Shown: one piece after another, positions 1 through 7,634 of the stretch
How the letters are laid out: each line of letters starts with the position of its first letter
Position numbering within the stretch: the first letter of the stretch is position 1
Assembly (NCBI GenBank): GCA_051306415.1
Contig: JBPPNE010000129.1
Location: forward strand, 1-8,760
Length of the DNA stretch: 8,760 nt
Source of the DNA: CBDDRG01 sp051306415
GTDB lineage: Bacteria; Pseudomonadota; Gammaproteobacteria; Pseudomonadales; Porticoccaceae
Reading direction: 5' to 3'
Program-made: the position numbers and the translations under genes
Notes under the pieces: generated by a model
The model's database searches: none
Told to the model about the DNA's origin: nothing
Seen by the model: only the letters and a program-made list of their open reading frames with translations

Positions 1-1821
1 TTTCTCGGTGCCCATCCGGAAGTCGTCGACGGCGTCGCCGGCACCCGCTTCGCGGTCTGGGCACCCACGGCCGAGCGAGTCAGCGTGGTCGGCGATTTCA
101 ATCACTGGGACGGCCGCGTCACGCCGATGCAGAGTCGCGGCGACAGTGGCATCTGGGAGCTGTTTCTGCCGGGTATCGGCGCCGGCACGATCTACAAGTA
201 CGAAATTCGCCACCGCGACAGCGGCGCCATTCTGCTCAAGGCCGATCCCTATGCGCGCCGCTTCGAGACCCCGCCGCGCACGGCCGCGGTGGTGACCGAA
301 CCCGCCGCTTTCGCCTGGGGCGATGCAGACTGGCTGGCGGCGCGCGCGCGCTGGGACTGGCAGCACAGTCCGCTGGCGATCTACGAGGTGCATCTGGGCT
401 CCTGGCGGCGCGCCGCCGACGGCGGTCTGCTCAACTACCGCGAACTCGCCGGGCGGCTGGTGCCCTATGTGCTGGAGCTCGGCTTTACCCATATCGAGCT
501 GATGCCGGTCAGCGAACATCCCTTCGACGGTTCCTGGGGTTATCAGGTGACCGGCTATTTCGCGCCCACCAGCCGTTTCGGCAGCGTCGAGGATTTCTGC
601 TATTTCGTCGATCATTGCCATGACGCCGGCATCGGCGTGCTGCTCGACTGGGTGCCCGGGCACTTTCCCCGCGATGCCCACGGCCTCGCCCGTTTCGACG
701 GCAGCGCGCTCTACGAGCACGAGGATCCGCGCCTCGGTGAGCACCGGGAATGGGGCACGCTGATTTTCAATTACGGCCGCAACGAGGTGAAAAGCTTCCT
801 GCTGTCGAGCGCTCTGTTCTGGCTCGAGTCCTGCCATATCGACGGCCTGCGGGTGGATGCGGTGGCCTCGATGCTCTATCTGGATTACGACCGCCCGGCC
901 GGCGAATGGCTTCCCAACCGCCACGGCGGCCGGGAAAACCTGGAGGCGATCGACTTTCTGCGCGAGCTGAACTGCCTGGTGCACGAGCGCCACCCCGGTG
1001 CGCTCACCATGGCGGAGGAATCCACCGCCTGGCCGATGGTGTCGCGCCCGACCTACGTTGGTGGCCTGGGCTTCAGCATGAAGTGGAACATGGGCTGGAT
1101 GAACGACACCCTCGCCTATATGGCCGAGGATCCGGTGCACCGTCGGTACCACCACGATCACCTGACGTTCGGCTTGCTCTACGCCTTCAGCGAGAATTTC
1201 ATCCTGCCGCTGTCCCACGACGAGGTGGTGCACGGCAAGCGTTCGCTGCTCGGCAGGATGCCGGGCGACGCCTGGCAGAAGTTCGCCCACCTGCGCCTGC
1301 TCTACCTCTATCAGTACAGCCTCCCCGGCCGCAAGCTGCTGTTCATGGGCGGCGAATTCGCCCAGGGTCGCGAATGGGCCCACCACCGCGAGTTGGACTG
1401 GGATCTGCTGGCCCATCCCTATCAGCAAGGGGTGCAGCGTCTGCTGGGCGATCTCAATCACCTCTATCGGGAGTCCCCGGCGCTCCACCGCCATGATTTC
1501 AAAGCGCAGGGTTTCGAATGGCTCGACTGCCACGACAACAGCCAATCGGTGATCGGTTTCCTGCGCCGGGCCGAGGACGAGTTTGTGGTCGTGGTGCTCA
1601 ACTTCACGCCGGTGGTGCGCCACGGCTACCGCATCGGCGTGCCCGCGCCCGGTATCTACCGCGAGTTGTTGAATTCCGACTCCACCTACTACCACGGCGG
1701 CGATGTCTCCAACGGCATGCACATCGTCGCCGAACCCATGCCCGCCATGGGGCGGCCCCACTCCCTGGTGTTGACCTTGCCAGCGCTGGCCGGGCTCATC
1801 CTGCAACGGATTCCCGGGTAG
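1..1821 (+). CDS. glgB: 1,4-alpha-glucan branching enzyme GlgB, 5'-truncated by window edge
   Basis: Cytoplasmic enzyme that cuts alpha-1,4-glucan chains and rejoins them as alpha-1,6 branches during glycogen synthesis. The reading frame is open from base 1, so 606 codons are visible and the true start is upstream. The visible part opens inside the carbohydrate-binding N-terminal module (FAVWAPTAERVSVVGDFNHW, bases 46-105), followed by the GH13 barrel. Catalytic residues are recognisable: nucleophile Asp in GLRVDAV (codon 286 of the window), acid/base Glu in TMAEES (codon 339) and the transition-state Asp in LSHDEVVHGK (codon 407). Their spacing equals E. coli Asp405/Glu458/Asp526, an offset of 119, so about 119 residues are missing and the full protein would be near 725 residues, normal for the family. 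The C-terminal beta domain is complete and ends at TAG. It is followed 12 bases later by glgA, implying cotranscription. Family assignment is very secure. Confidence 0.97.
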   Translation, partial: FLGAHPEVVDGVAGTRFAVWAPTAERVSVVGDFNHWDGRVTPMQSRGDSGIWELFLPGIGAGTIYKYEIRHRDSGAILLKADPYARRFETPPRTAAVVTEPAAFAWGDADWLAARARWDWQHSPLAIYEVHLGSWRRAADGGLLNYRELAGRLVPYVLELGFTHIELMPVSEHPFDGSWGYQVTGYFAPTSRFGSVEDFCYFVDHCHDAGIGVLLDWVPGHFPRDAHGLARFDGSALYEHEDPRLGEHREWGTLIFNYGRNEVKSFLLSSALFWLESCHIDGLRVDAVASMLYLDYDRPAGEWLPNRHGGRENLEAIDFLRELNCLVHERHPGALTMAEESTAWPMVSRPTYVGGLGFSMKWNMGWMNDTLAYMAEDPVHRRYHHDHLTFGLLYAFSENFILPLSHDEVVHGKRSLLGRMPGDAWQKFAHLRLLYLYQYSLPGRKLLFMGGEFAQGREWAHHRELDWDLLAHPYQQGVQRLLGDLNHLYRESPALHRHDFKAQGFEWLDCHDNSQSVIGFLRRAEDEFVVVVLNFTPVVRHGYRIGVPAPGIYRELLNSDSTYYHGGDVSNGMHIVAEPMPAMGRPHSLVLTLPALAGLILQRIPG

Positions 1822-1833
1822 GGCGCCGGGCTC

Positions 1834-3291
1834 GTGCGGCTGCTGTTCGCCAGTTCCGAAGTGTTCCCGCTGGTCAAGACCGGTGGGCTGGCCGATGTTT
1901 CCGCCAGCCTGCCGCGCGCGCTCGCGGCGCTCGGCCACGAGGTTTGGATTGCGCTGCCCGCCTACCCCGCAGCGCGCGCCGCCCTCGTCGAGCCCGAAGC
2001 GCCACATCCGGTGCCCGGGCTGCCTGGGACCAATCTGATCGGCGGGAAGCTGCCCGGCACCGCCTTGCGCGTGCTCCTGGTGGATATCCCCCCCCTGTTC
2101 GAGCGCCCCGGCGGACCCTATGGCGACGACGCCGGCCGCGACTGGCCCGACAATGCGCGGCGTTTCCACGGTTTCGCCCGCGCCCTCTGCGCCATCGCGC
2201 TCGACCGCGCCGGCCTTGGCTGGCGTCCGGAGCTGGTGCATTGCAATGACTGGCAGACCGGTCTGGTGCCGGCGCTGCTGGCACGGGAAGCCGCGCGCCC
2301 GGCGACCGTATTCACCATCCACAACCAGGCCTACCAAGGGATATTCGACCGCGCACAATACGACGCGCTGGGCCTTCCCAACGACTGGTGGACACCAGCG
2401 GCGCTGGAGTTTTACGGCGGATTTTCCTTTCTCAAGGCGGGACTGGTGTTCGCGGACCAGCTCACCACCGTGAGCCCCACCTACGCCCGCCAGTTGCTGG
2501 AACCGGAATTCGGCTGCGGCCTCGATGGCTTGCTGCGCCAGCGCAGCGCGGATCTCACCGGGATTCTCAATGGCATCGACGAGGAGGTCTGGAATCCGGC
2601 CACCGACCCCCATCTCCCGTGCGGCTACAACCGTGCCACCCTCGCCAAAGGCAAACGCCTCAACAAAGCCGCGCTGCAACGGGAACTGGGGCTGCCGGTG
2701 GCGGCGAAGGTGCCCCTGTTCGGCTTGGTGGGCCGACTGGTGGAGCAGAAAGGCATCGATCTGGTGGCGGACGTGGTTGAAGCCTGGCGCGAACGCCCTG
2801 TGCAATGGGTATTTCTCGGCAGCGGCGAAACGCGCTGGGAACAGCGCTTGGTGGAGCTCACGGCCGCCCATTCCGATCAGGTCGCGGTGCGCATCGGCCA
2901 CGATGAGGCGCTCGCGCACCGCATCGAGGCCGGCGCCGATTTTTTCCTGATGCCGTCGCGCTTCGAGCCCTGCGGGCTCAACCAGATGTACAGCCAGCGC
3001 TACGGCACCATTCCGGTGGTGCACCGCACCGGCGGCCTTGCCGATACCGTGGTGGATGTGTCTGGCGGCCATGACAACGGCGTCGAGGGGACCGGGCTGG
3101 TGTTTAACGAAGCTTCCCCGCAAGCCCTCGCGCTCGCGCTGGAGCGGGGGCTCGACCTGTACCGCAATTCGACGGCCTGGCAGGCCCTGCGGCGCAATGC
3201 GATGGCCGGCGATTTCAGTTGGCGGCGCAGCGCCGAGCAGTATCTCGCCGTCTATCGCCGCGCCCTCGCCACCGGGGTGGATCATGTCTGA
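1834..3291 (+). CDS. glgA: Glycogen synthase GlgA (ADP-glucose type)
   Basis: Transfers glucose from ADP-glucose to the non-reducing end of a growing alpha-1,4-glucan (GT5 family, GT-B fold). The 485 residues match the usual length of about 480. Visible landmarks are KTGGLADV (residues 15-22, ADP-glucose binding loop), HCNDWQTG (136-143), FTIHN (160-164), NGID (246-249), GRLVEQKG (300-307, start of the second Rossmann domain) and PSRFEPCGL (374-382) with the catalytic Glu378, followed by RTGGLADTV. The start is GTG; it is chosen because the protein then begins directly with the conserved first beta strand MRLLFASSEVFPLVKTGG and no closer alternative exists. No strong Shine-Dalgarno sequence is seen in the 12-base gap after glgB, so translation may rely on ribosomes ending glgB. 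The 3' end overlaps the ackA start by 8 bases. Function is secure. Confidence 0.97.
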   Translation: MRLLFASSEVFPLVKTGGLADVSASLPRALAALGHEVWIALPAYPAARAALVEPEAPHPVPGLPGTNLIGGKLPGTALRVLLVDIPPLFERPGGPYGDDAGRDWPDNARRFHGFARALCAIALDRAGLGWRPELVHCNDWQTGLVPALLAREAARPATVFTIHNQAYQGIFDRAQYDALGLPNDWWTPAALEFYGGFSFLKAGLVFADQLTTVSPTYARQLLEPEFGCGLDGLLRQRSADLTGILNGIDEEVWNPATDPHLPCGYNRATLAKGKRLNKAALQRELGLPVAAKVPLFGLVGRLVEQKGIDLVADVVEAWRERPVQWVFLGSGETRWEQRLVELTAAHSDQVAVRIGHDEALAHRIEAGADFFLMPSRFEPCGLNQMYSQRYGTIPVVHRTGGLADTVVDVSGGHDNGVEGTGLVFNEASPQALALALERGLDLYRNSTAWQALRRNAMAGDFSWRRSAEQYLAVYRRALATGVDHV

Positions 3292-4483
3292 AGCCTTGAC
3301 ACTGGTGCTCAATTGCGGCAGTTCCTCGGTCAAGTACCGACTGGCGCGGGGCGCGGATACACTGGCCGGCGGCGCCGTCGATGGCATTGGTGCGGGAATG
3401 CCGCGCTGGCGGCGAGAGCCGGACGGCGCGGATGCCCCGGTGCCGCCGGCAGTGATGGATCACCGCGGTGCCTTGGAATTGATATTGCAGAATCTGCGTG
3501 CCGTCCCCGGAATCAATCTGTGCGCCGGCCTCGCCGCCATCGGCCATCGAGTGGTGCATGGCGGCTCGCGCTTTACCGCACCCGCGCTGCTCGATGACAC
3601 TGTGGTCGCCGCGATCACCCAACTGATACCCCTGGCGCCCACCCACAACCCCCTCAATGTGCTCGGCATCGAGGTCGCCCGACAGTGGTTTCCCGGTGTG
3701 CCCCAGGTGGCGGTGTTCGACACTGCCTTCCACCAGACCCTGCCGGAACATGCGTGGCGCTATCCGCTGCCCGCGACCGCCATCACCACGAGCGAGGGCT
3801 GCGAACTGCGCCGCTATGGCTTCCACGGTATCTCCCACGCCAGCGCGGCGCGCCGTGCCGCCGCCCATCTGTGCCGGCCGCTGGAAGAACTCGACCTCAT
3901 CACCCTGCATCTCGGCAACGGTGCCAGCGCGGCGGCGATCCACCGCGGGCGCAGCATCGACACCAGCATGGGCTTCACGCCGCTGGAGGGCCTGATGATG
4001 GGCACGCGCTGCGGCGACCTCGATCCGGCACTGCCGCTGCTGATGTTGACGGGCGGTCGTGATCCCGAGGCCGTGCGAGCCCTGCTCGAACGCGAGAGCG
4101 GACTCAAGGCCGTCTGCGGCAGCAGTGATATGCGCGAGGTGCGTCAACACGCGGAAGCCGGCGACCGGGACGCAGTACTTGCCCGCGAGATGTTTTGCTA
4201 TCGCGTGAAAAAAATCATCGGCGCGTATTTCGCAGTGCTCGGCCGGGCCGATGCCATCGTCTTCACCGGCGGCATCGGCGCCCACGACGCTGATGTCCGA
4301 CGCCAAAGTTGTGCCGGCCTCGAAGCCTTCGGCATCGCCCTCGGCGCAGAACACATCGACACCGCCACCGGAATCATCACAGAACACGACTCCGATCGCG
4401 CGACGGTGGAAGTGCTCGCCATGGTCGCCGACGAAGAGGCGGAAATCGTTCGCCAAACCCGAGTTTGCCTGAATCTTGAGTAG
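3284..4483 (+). CDS. ackA: Acetate kinase AckA
   Basis: Catalyses acetyl-phosphate + ADP to acetate + ATP, reversibly; ASKHA-fold, cytoplasmic. At 399 residues it has the standard length. Motifs in order: LVLNCGSSSVKY (residues 7-18, Asn10), IGHRVVHGG (86-94, Arg89), VFDTAFHQT (144-152, Asp146), RRYGFHGISH (176-185, His181), LHLGNGAS (209-216), MGTRCGDLDPAL (239-250, Arg242), FTGGIG (327-332) and ADEEAEI near the C-terminus, with the family's essential Glu at 384/385. The open frame extends far upstream inside glgA, but homology and the ATG at 3284, preceded by GGGGTGG, fix this start. The ATG lies inside the last codons of glgA (8-base overlap). Two local departures from the usual sequence are LAPTHNP where LAPLHNP is common, and GIGAH where GIGEN or GIGEH is common. 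All core catalytic residues are present. The next gene makes its substrate, acetyl-phosphate, which fixes its likely role in energy recovery from the phosphoketolase pathway. Confidence 0.96.
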   Translation: MSEALTLVLNCGSSSVKYRLARGADTLAGGAVDGIGAGMPRWRREPDGADAPVPPAVMDHRGALELILQNLRAVPGINLCAGLAAIGHRVVHGGSRFTAPALLDDTVVAAITQLIPLAPTHNPLNVLGIEVARQWFPGVPQVAVFDTAFHQTLPEHAWRYPLPATAITTSEGCELRRYGFHGISHASAARRAAAHLCRPLEELDLITLHLGNGASAAAIHRGRSIDTSMGFTPLEGLMMGTRCGDLDPALPLLMLTGGRDPEAVRALLERESGLKAVCGSSDMREVRQHAEAGDRDAVLAREMFCYRVKKIIGAYFAVLGRADAIVFTGGIGAHDADVRRQSCAGLEAFGIALGAEHIDTATGIITEHDSDRATVEVLAMVADEEAEIVRQTRVCLNLE

Positions 4484-4489
4484 ACGCCA

Positions 4490-4514
4490 CCGGTTCATCC
4501 GCCCGGTTCATCCG
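4490..4514. repeat. Tandem 12-bp direct repeat
   Basis: CCGGTTCATCCG occurs at 4490-4501 and again, identically, at 4503-4514, giving a 13-base period with a single C between copies. It starts 7 bases after the ackA stop codon and lies 71 bases before the xfp start. It could be a duplicated binding site or a simple slippage product; the sequence alone does not say which. Confidence 0.85.
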
Positions 4515-4573
4515 ATAAAGCCAGACCGAACCAAATCCAACCCAGCGAACCCAATCAAGGGAACCAGACCAGC

Positions 4574-4577
4574 GGAG
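4574..4577 (+). promoter_or_regulatory. Ribosome binding site of xfp
   Basis: GGAG lies 7 bases upstream of the ATG at 4585, an ideal spacing. It decides the xfp start and shows that xfp has its own initiation signal, unlike the coupled ackA. Confidence 0.7.
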
Positions 4578-4584
4578 TCACACC

Positions 4585-6963
4585 ATGCCCACGGATACCC
4601 ACCTTTCCGGCCCCTTGAGCGACACCGAGCTCCAGTGCATCGATGCCTGGTGGCGCGCGGCGAACTACCTGTCAGTGGGGCAGATCTACCTACTGGCCAA
4701 CCCGCTGCTGCGCGAGCCGCTGACGATTGCGCACATCAAGCCGCGGTTGCTCGGCCACTGGGGCACCACGCCCGGGCTCAATTTCATCTACGCCCACCTC
4801 AATCGCGTGATCAAGGCGCGGGATCTCGACATGATTTTTGTCGCTGGCCCCGGCCATGGCGGCCCGGGACTGGTCGCCAACACCTACTTGGAAGGCACTT
4901 ACAGCGAGTTCTACCCGGACATCACCGAGAATGCGGCAGGCCTGCAAAAACTGTTCAAGCAGTTTTCTTTCCCCGGCGGTATCGGCAGCCATGTCACGCC
5001 CGAGGTGCCGGGCTCCATCCACGAGGGCGGCGAACTCGGCTATTCACTCTCGCACGCCTTCGGCGCGGTATTCGACAACCCCGACCTGATCGCGGTCTGC
5101 GTCGTGGGTGACGGCGAGGCCGAGACCGGGCCGCTCGCCACCGCCTGGCACTCCAACAAATTCCTGAATCCGGCGCGCGACGGCGCGGTGCTGCCGATCC
5201 TGCACCTGAACGGCTACAAGATCGCGAACCCGACGGTGCTCGCGCGCATCCCCCGCGAAGAACTGGAACAACTGCTGTGCGGCTACGGCTACCAGCCCTA
5301 TTTTGTCGCCGGCGACGATCCCCCGCAGATGCACCAGTTGCTGGCGGCAACGCTGGACAATGTGCTCGACGACATCGCCACGATCCAACGCCGCGCGCGT
5401 GCGGAGGGTACGACCGAGCGCCCGCGCTGGCCGCTGATCGTACTTGTCAGCCCCAAGGGCTGGACCGGTCCCAAAACCGTGGACGGCCACAAGAGCGAGG
5501 GCCACTGGCGCTCCCACCAGGTGCCTTTCGCCGATGTGATCGACAACCCCTCCCATCTGGAGTTGTTGCGCGAGTGGCTTGCAAGCTACCGGCCCGAGGA
5601 GCTCTTCGACGACCACGGCACCCTGCGGGCGGAGCTGCGCACGCTAGCGCCAACGGGCGCGCGCCGCATGAGTGCCAACCCACACACCAACGGTGGATTG
5701 CTGCTGAAGAGCCTGCACATGCCCGATTTCGAGGCCTACGCCGTGGCGGTCGAACGGCCAGGCACGCAGATAGCCGAGAGCATCCGCGCCATGGGTGCAT
5801 TATTGCGTGACGTGATGACGCTCAATCGCGACAGCCGCAACTTCCGCGTCGTGGGCCCGGACGAAACCACGTCCAACCGCCTGGGCGCCCTGTTCGAGGT
5901 CACCGACCGCGCCTGGATGGCGATGCGCGACGCCGATGACGATCACCTGGCGCCGGACGGCCGCGTCATGGAGATTCTCAGCGAGCACACCTGCCAAGGC
6001 TGGCTGGAGGGCTATCTGCTCACCGGCCGCCACGGCTTCTTCTCCTGCTACGAGGCCTTCATTCACATTGTCGATTCAATGTTCAACCAGCACGCCAAAT
6101 GGCTGAAGGTAAGCGCAGAGATACCTTGGCGGCGGCCCATCGCCTCGCTCAACTACCTGCTCACGTCCCATGTCTGGCGCCAGGATCACAATGGCTTTTC
6201 CCATCAGGACCCGGGCTTTATCGACCATGCGGTGAACAAGAAGGCGAATATTATCCGGGTCTATCTGCCACCGGACGCCAACACCCTGCTGTGCGTCACC
6301 GACCGCTGCCTGCGTTCGCGCAACCGCATCAACATCATCGTCGCCGGCAAGCAGCCGCAATTGCAGTGGCTCGACATGGATGCCGCGATCAAGCACTGCG
6401 CCGCCGGCATCGGCATCTGGGAGTGGGCGAGCAACGACCGCGGCGCGGCTCCCGACGTCGTGATGGCCTGTGCCGGCGACGTGCCCACGCTGGAGACCCT
6501 GGCGGCGGTGAGCATCCTGCGCGAGCACTGGCCAGAGTTGAGAGTGCGCGTAGTCAATGTAGTGGACCTGATGACCTTGCAGCCGCGGGAGGAACACCCC
6601 CACGGCCTCTCCGGCCGGGACTTCGATGCCCTCTTCACCGGCGACAAACCCATCATCTTCGCCTATCACGGCTATCCGTGGCTGATCCACCGGCTCAGCT
6701 ACCGGCGCACCAACCACAACAACCTCCATGTGCGCGGCTACAAGGAGGAGGGCACCACCACGACACCCTTCGACATGGCGGTGAGCAACGACCTCGACCG
6801 CTTCCATCTGGTGGTGGACGTGGTGGACCGGGTGCCGGGACTGGGGAGCAACGCCGCCTACCTCAAGCAGTGGTGCCGGGATCGGTTGATCGAGCACGCT
6901 CGCTACATCCGCGAACACGGCCGCGACATGCCGGAGATCGAAGACTGGCGGTGGCCCTACTAG
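4585..6963 (+). CDS. xfp: Phosphoketolase (xylulose-5-P / fructose-6-P)
   Basis: Thiamine-diphosphate enzyme that uses phosphate to split xylulose-5-P into acetyl-phosphate and glyceraldehyde-3-P, and in many members fructose-6-P into acetyl-phosphate and erythrose-4-P. The 792 residues span the whole family. An N-terminal domain of roughly residues 10-370 carries LGHWGTTPGLNFIYAH (His58), GPGHGGPG (His91), GSHVTPEVPGS (His136) and the ThDP/metal motif GDGEAETGP (175-183) with Asn209 in HLNGYKI. A middle domain carries DETTSNRLG (426-434), LSEHTCQGWLEGY (465-477, probable catalytic Glu467) and RQDHNGFSHQDPG (532-544, with His535, Asn536, His540). The C-terminal domain carries FAYHGYPW and RGYKEEGTTTTPFDM. 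All expected catalytic histidines are present, so it should be active. It feeds acetyl-phosphate to AckA encoded just upstream. Substrate preference (X5P only or dual) cannot be read with confidence. Confidence 0.96.
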   Translation: MPTDTHLSGPLSDTELQCIDAWWRAANYLSVGQIYLLANPLLREPLTIAHIKPRLLGHWGTTPGLNFIYAHLNRVIKARDLDMIFVAGPGHGGPGLVANTYLEGTYSEFYPDITENAAGLQKLFKQFSFPGGIGSHVTPEVPGSIHEGGELGYSLSHAFGAVFDNPDLIAVCVVGDGEAETGPLATAWHSNKFLNPARDGAVLPILHLNGYKIANPTVLARIPREELEQLLCGYGYQPYFVAGDDPPQMHQLLAATLDNVLDDIATIQRRARAEGTTERPRWPLIVLVSPKGWTGPKTVDGHKSEGHWRSHQVPFADVIDNPSHLELLREWLASYRPEELFDDHGTLRAELRTLAPTGARRMSANPHTNGGLLLKSLHMPDFEAYAVAVERPGTQIAESIRAMGALLRDVMTLNRDSRNFRVVGPDETTSNRLGALFEVTDRAWMAMRDADDDHLAPDGRVMEILSEHTCQGWLEGYLLTGRHGFFSCYEAFIHIVDSMFNQHAKWLKVSAEIPWRRPIASLNYLLTSHVWRQDHNGFSHQDPGFIDHAVNKKANIIRVYLPPDANTLLCVTDRCLRSRNRINIIVAGKQPQLQWLDMDAAIKHCAAGIGIWEWASNDRGAAPDVVMACAGDVPTLETLAAVSILREHWPELRVRVVNVVDLMTLQPREEHPHGLSGRDFDALFTGDKPIIFAYHGYPWLIHRLSYRRTNHNNLHVRGYKEEGTTTTPFDMAVSNDLDRFHLVVDVVDRVPGLGSNAAYLKQWCRDRLIEHARYIREHGRDMPEIEDWRWPY

Positions 6964-7016
6964 CGCCACACCGGCGCGCTTCTGCAGCGGCGCCAAAGGA
7001 ACCGAAGCGGGAATGG

Positions 7017-7040
7017 AGAGTCTGAAACCATTCAGGCTCT
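7017..7040 (+). other. Strong RNA hairpin between xfp and the DUF1269 gene
   Basis: Bases 7017-7026 (AGAGTCTGAA) can pair with 7031-7040 (TTCAGGCTCT) across a 4-base loop ACCA. All ten positions pair in the + strand RNA, with one U-G wobble. No run of T follows, so it is not a textbook intrinsic terminator; it may protect the 3' end of the xfp message, be an attenuator, or sit in the 5' leader of the gene starting at 7116. A shorter GC stem (GCGCC 6963-6967 with GGCGC 6973-6977) begins at the last base of the xfp stop codon. The rest of the 152-base gap shows no clear promoter. Confidence 0.5.
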
Positions 7041-7101
7041 GGCATTGCGTTCATCACCGGATGCGATCGCCCGAGTGAAGGTATCTGGCGCAACCAACCG
7101 C

Positions 7102-7107
7102 AGGGGA
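7102..7107 (+). promoter_or_regulatory. Ribosome binding site of the DUF1269 gene
   Basis: AGGGGA lies 8 bases before the ATG at 7116 and supports that start. Confidence 0.6.
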
Positions 7108-7115
7108 CGATTGCA

Positions 7116-7634
7116 ATGAAGCGGATCTATTTTTTACTGCCGGGACTTGCCATTGCGAAGCAGATAGTCGACGAGCTGTTGAGGCAGGGCGTGCCGGAAA
7201 AGCATATTCACATCATCGCCAACCAGGATCTGGCCCTCGAGGCAATTCCCGAAGCTGGGCTGTTGCAGAAAAGCGACTTCATTCCCGCCGTCGAGCGCGG
7301 CGTCGCCATCGGCGGCGCCAGTGGCGTGATCGCGGGGCTTATCGGTCTGAGCATTCCGGGATTTGGTGCCGTTCTCGGGGGTGGTGCGCTGTTGGCCACC
7401 GCGTTGGCGGGTGCCGGCATAGGTTCACTGCTCGGCAGCATGGTGTCGTTGGATGTGCCCAACACGCGCCACAAGGCGTTCCAGGAGGCGATAGAAGAAG
7501 GCCAGATATTGATGCTGGTCGATGTGCCGGATGACCAGGTGGACTTCGTGTCGACCACCGTCCTTCGCTATCACCCCGAAGCCACCCTCGAGAACGTGGA
7601 GCCTAGAGTTCAGCTGATACCGCCCGGCTACTGA
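7116..7634 (+). CDS. DUF1269-type protein with glycine-rich membrane-like core
   Basis: A 172-residue protein of a family of unknown function, recognised from memory by several typical stretches: MKRIYFLLPG at the N-terminus, LLQKSDFIPAVERG (49-62), SLDVPNTRH (111-119), EAIEEGQILMLVDVP (124-138) and YHPEAT near the end. Residues about 62-110 form a continuous glycine- and alanine-rich hydrophobic segment long enough for two membrane-crossing or inserting helices, in the style of a glycine zipper. The flanking N- and C-terminal parts look like soluble alpha/beta modules in which a predicted strand (IYFLLPG; ILMLVDVP) is followed by a helix. No signal peptide or catalytic motif is seen. Biochemical role is unknown; a membrane-associated or stress-related role is only a guess. 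It has its own ribosome site and an upstream hairpin, so it is probably not simply the last gene of the glg-ack-xfp unit. Its stop overlaps the convergent rlpA-like gene by 7 bases. Confidence 0.82.
   Translation: MKRIYFLLPGLAIAKQIVDELLRQGVPEKHIHIIANQDLALEAIPEAGLLQKSDFIPAVERGVAIGGASGVIAGLIGLSIPGFGAVLGGGALLATALAGAGIGSLLGSMVSLDVPNTRHKAFQEAIEEGQILMLVDVPDDQVDFVSTTVLRYHPEATLENVEPRVQLIPPGY

Larger units (their letters stand above)
4484..4584 (+). promoter_or_regulatory. C/A-rich leader between ackA and xfp
   Basis: This 101-base gap is unlike its surroundings. After a tandem 12-base repeat it becomes almost T-free and rich in A and C from about 4519 to 4572, with short recurring units: CCAGACC at 4521-4527 and 4564-4570, and GAACCAAATC at 4528-4537 resembling GAACCCAATC at 4547-4556 (9 of 10 bases). 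Such a stretch would be poorly structured as RNA and so accessible to ribosomes or an RNA-binding protein. I see no convincing -35/-10 pair and no intrinsic terminator for ackA. Whether it acts as a leader, an enhancer of translation or merely a spacer is inference. Confidence 0.4.

Noticed and set aside
1822..1833. Promoter or terminator between glgB and glgA
   Set aside because: Only 12 bases separate the genes, leaving no room for a promoter; no hairpin with a T-tract is present.
3038..3283. Upstream extension of the ackA frame inside glgA
   Set aside because: The extension translates to no AckA-like sequence, while the protein from 3284 begins at the family's normal N-terminus.
3215..4498. 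Long minus-strand open frame of 427 codons antisense to ackA
   Set aside because: It lies exactly opposite a full, motif-complete acetate kinase. GC-rich genes commonly leave long stop-free frames on the other strand; the translation has no recognisable domain and no ribosome site that I can see.
6963..6994. GC-rich inverted repeats just after xfp as an intrinsic terminator
   Set aside because: Short 5-bp stem GCGCC/GGCGC with competing alternative pairing (GGCGCC at 6989-6994) and no following T-run.
6076..6996. Minus-strand open frame of 306 codons and a + strand frame of 308 codons (6099-7025) over the xfp 3' half
   Set aside because: Both are frame shadows of phosphoketolase, with low-complexity Arg/Pro/Ala/His-rich translations typical of GC-rich off-frame reading.
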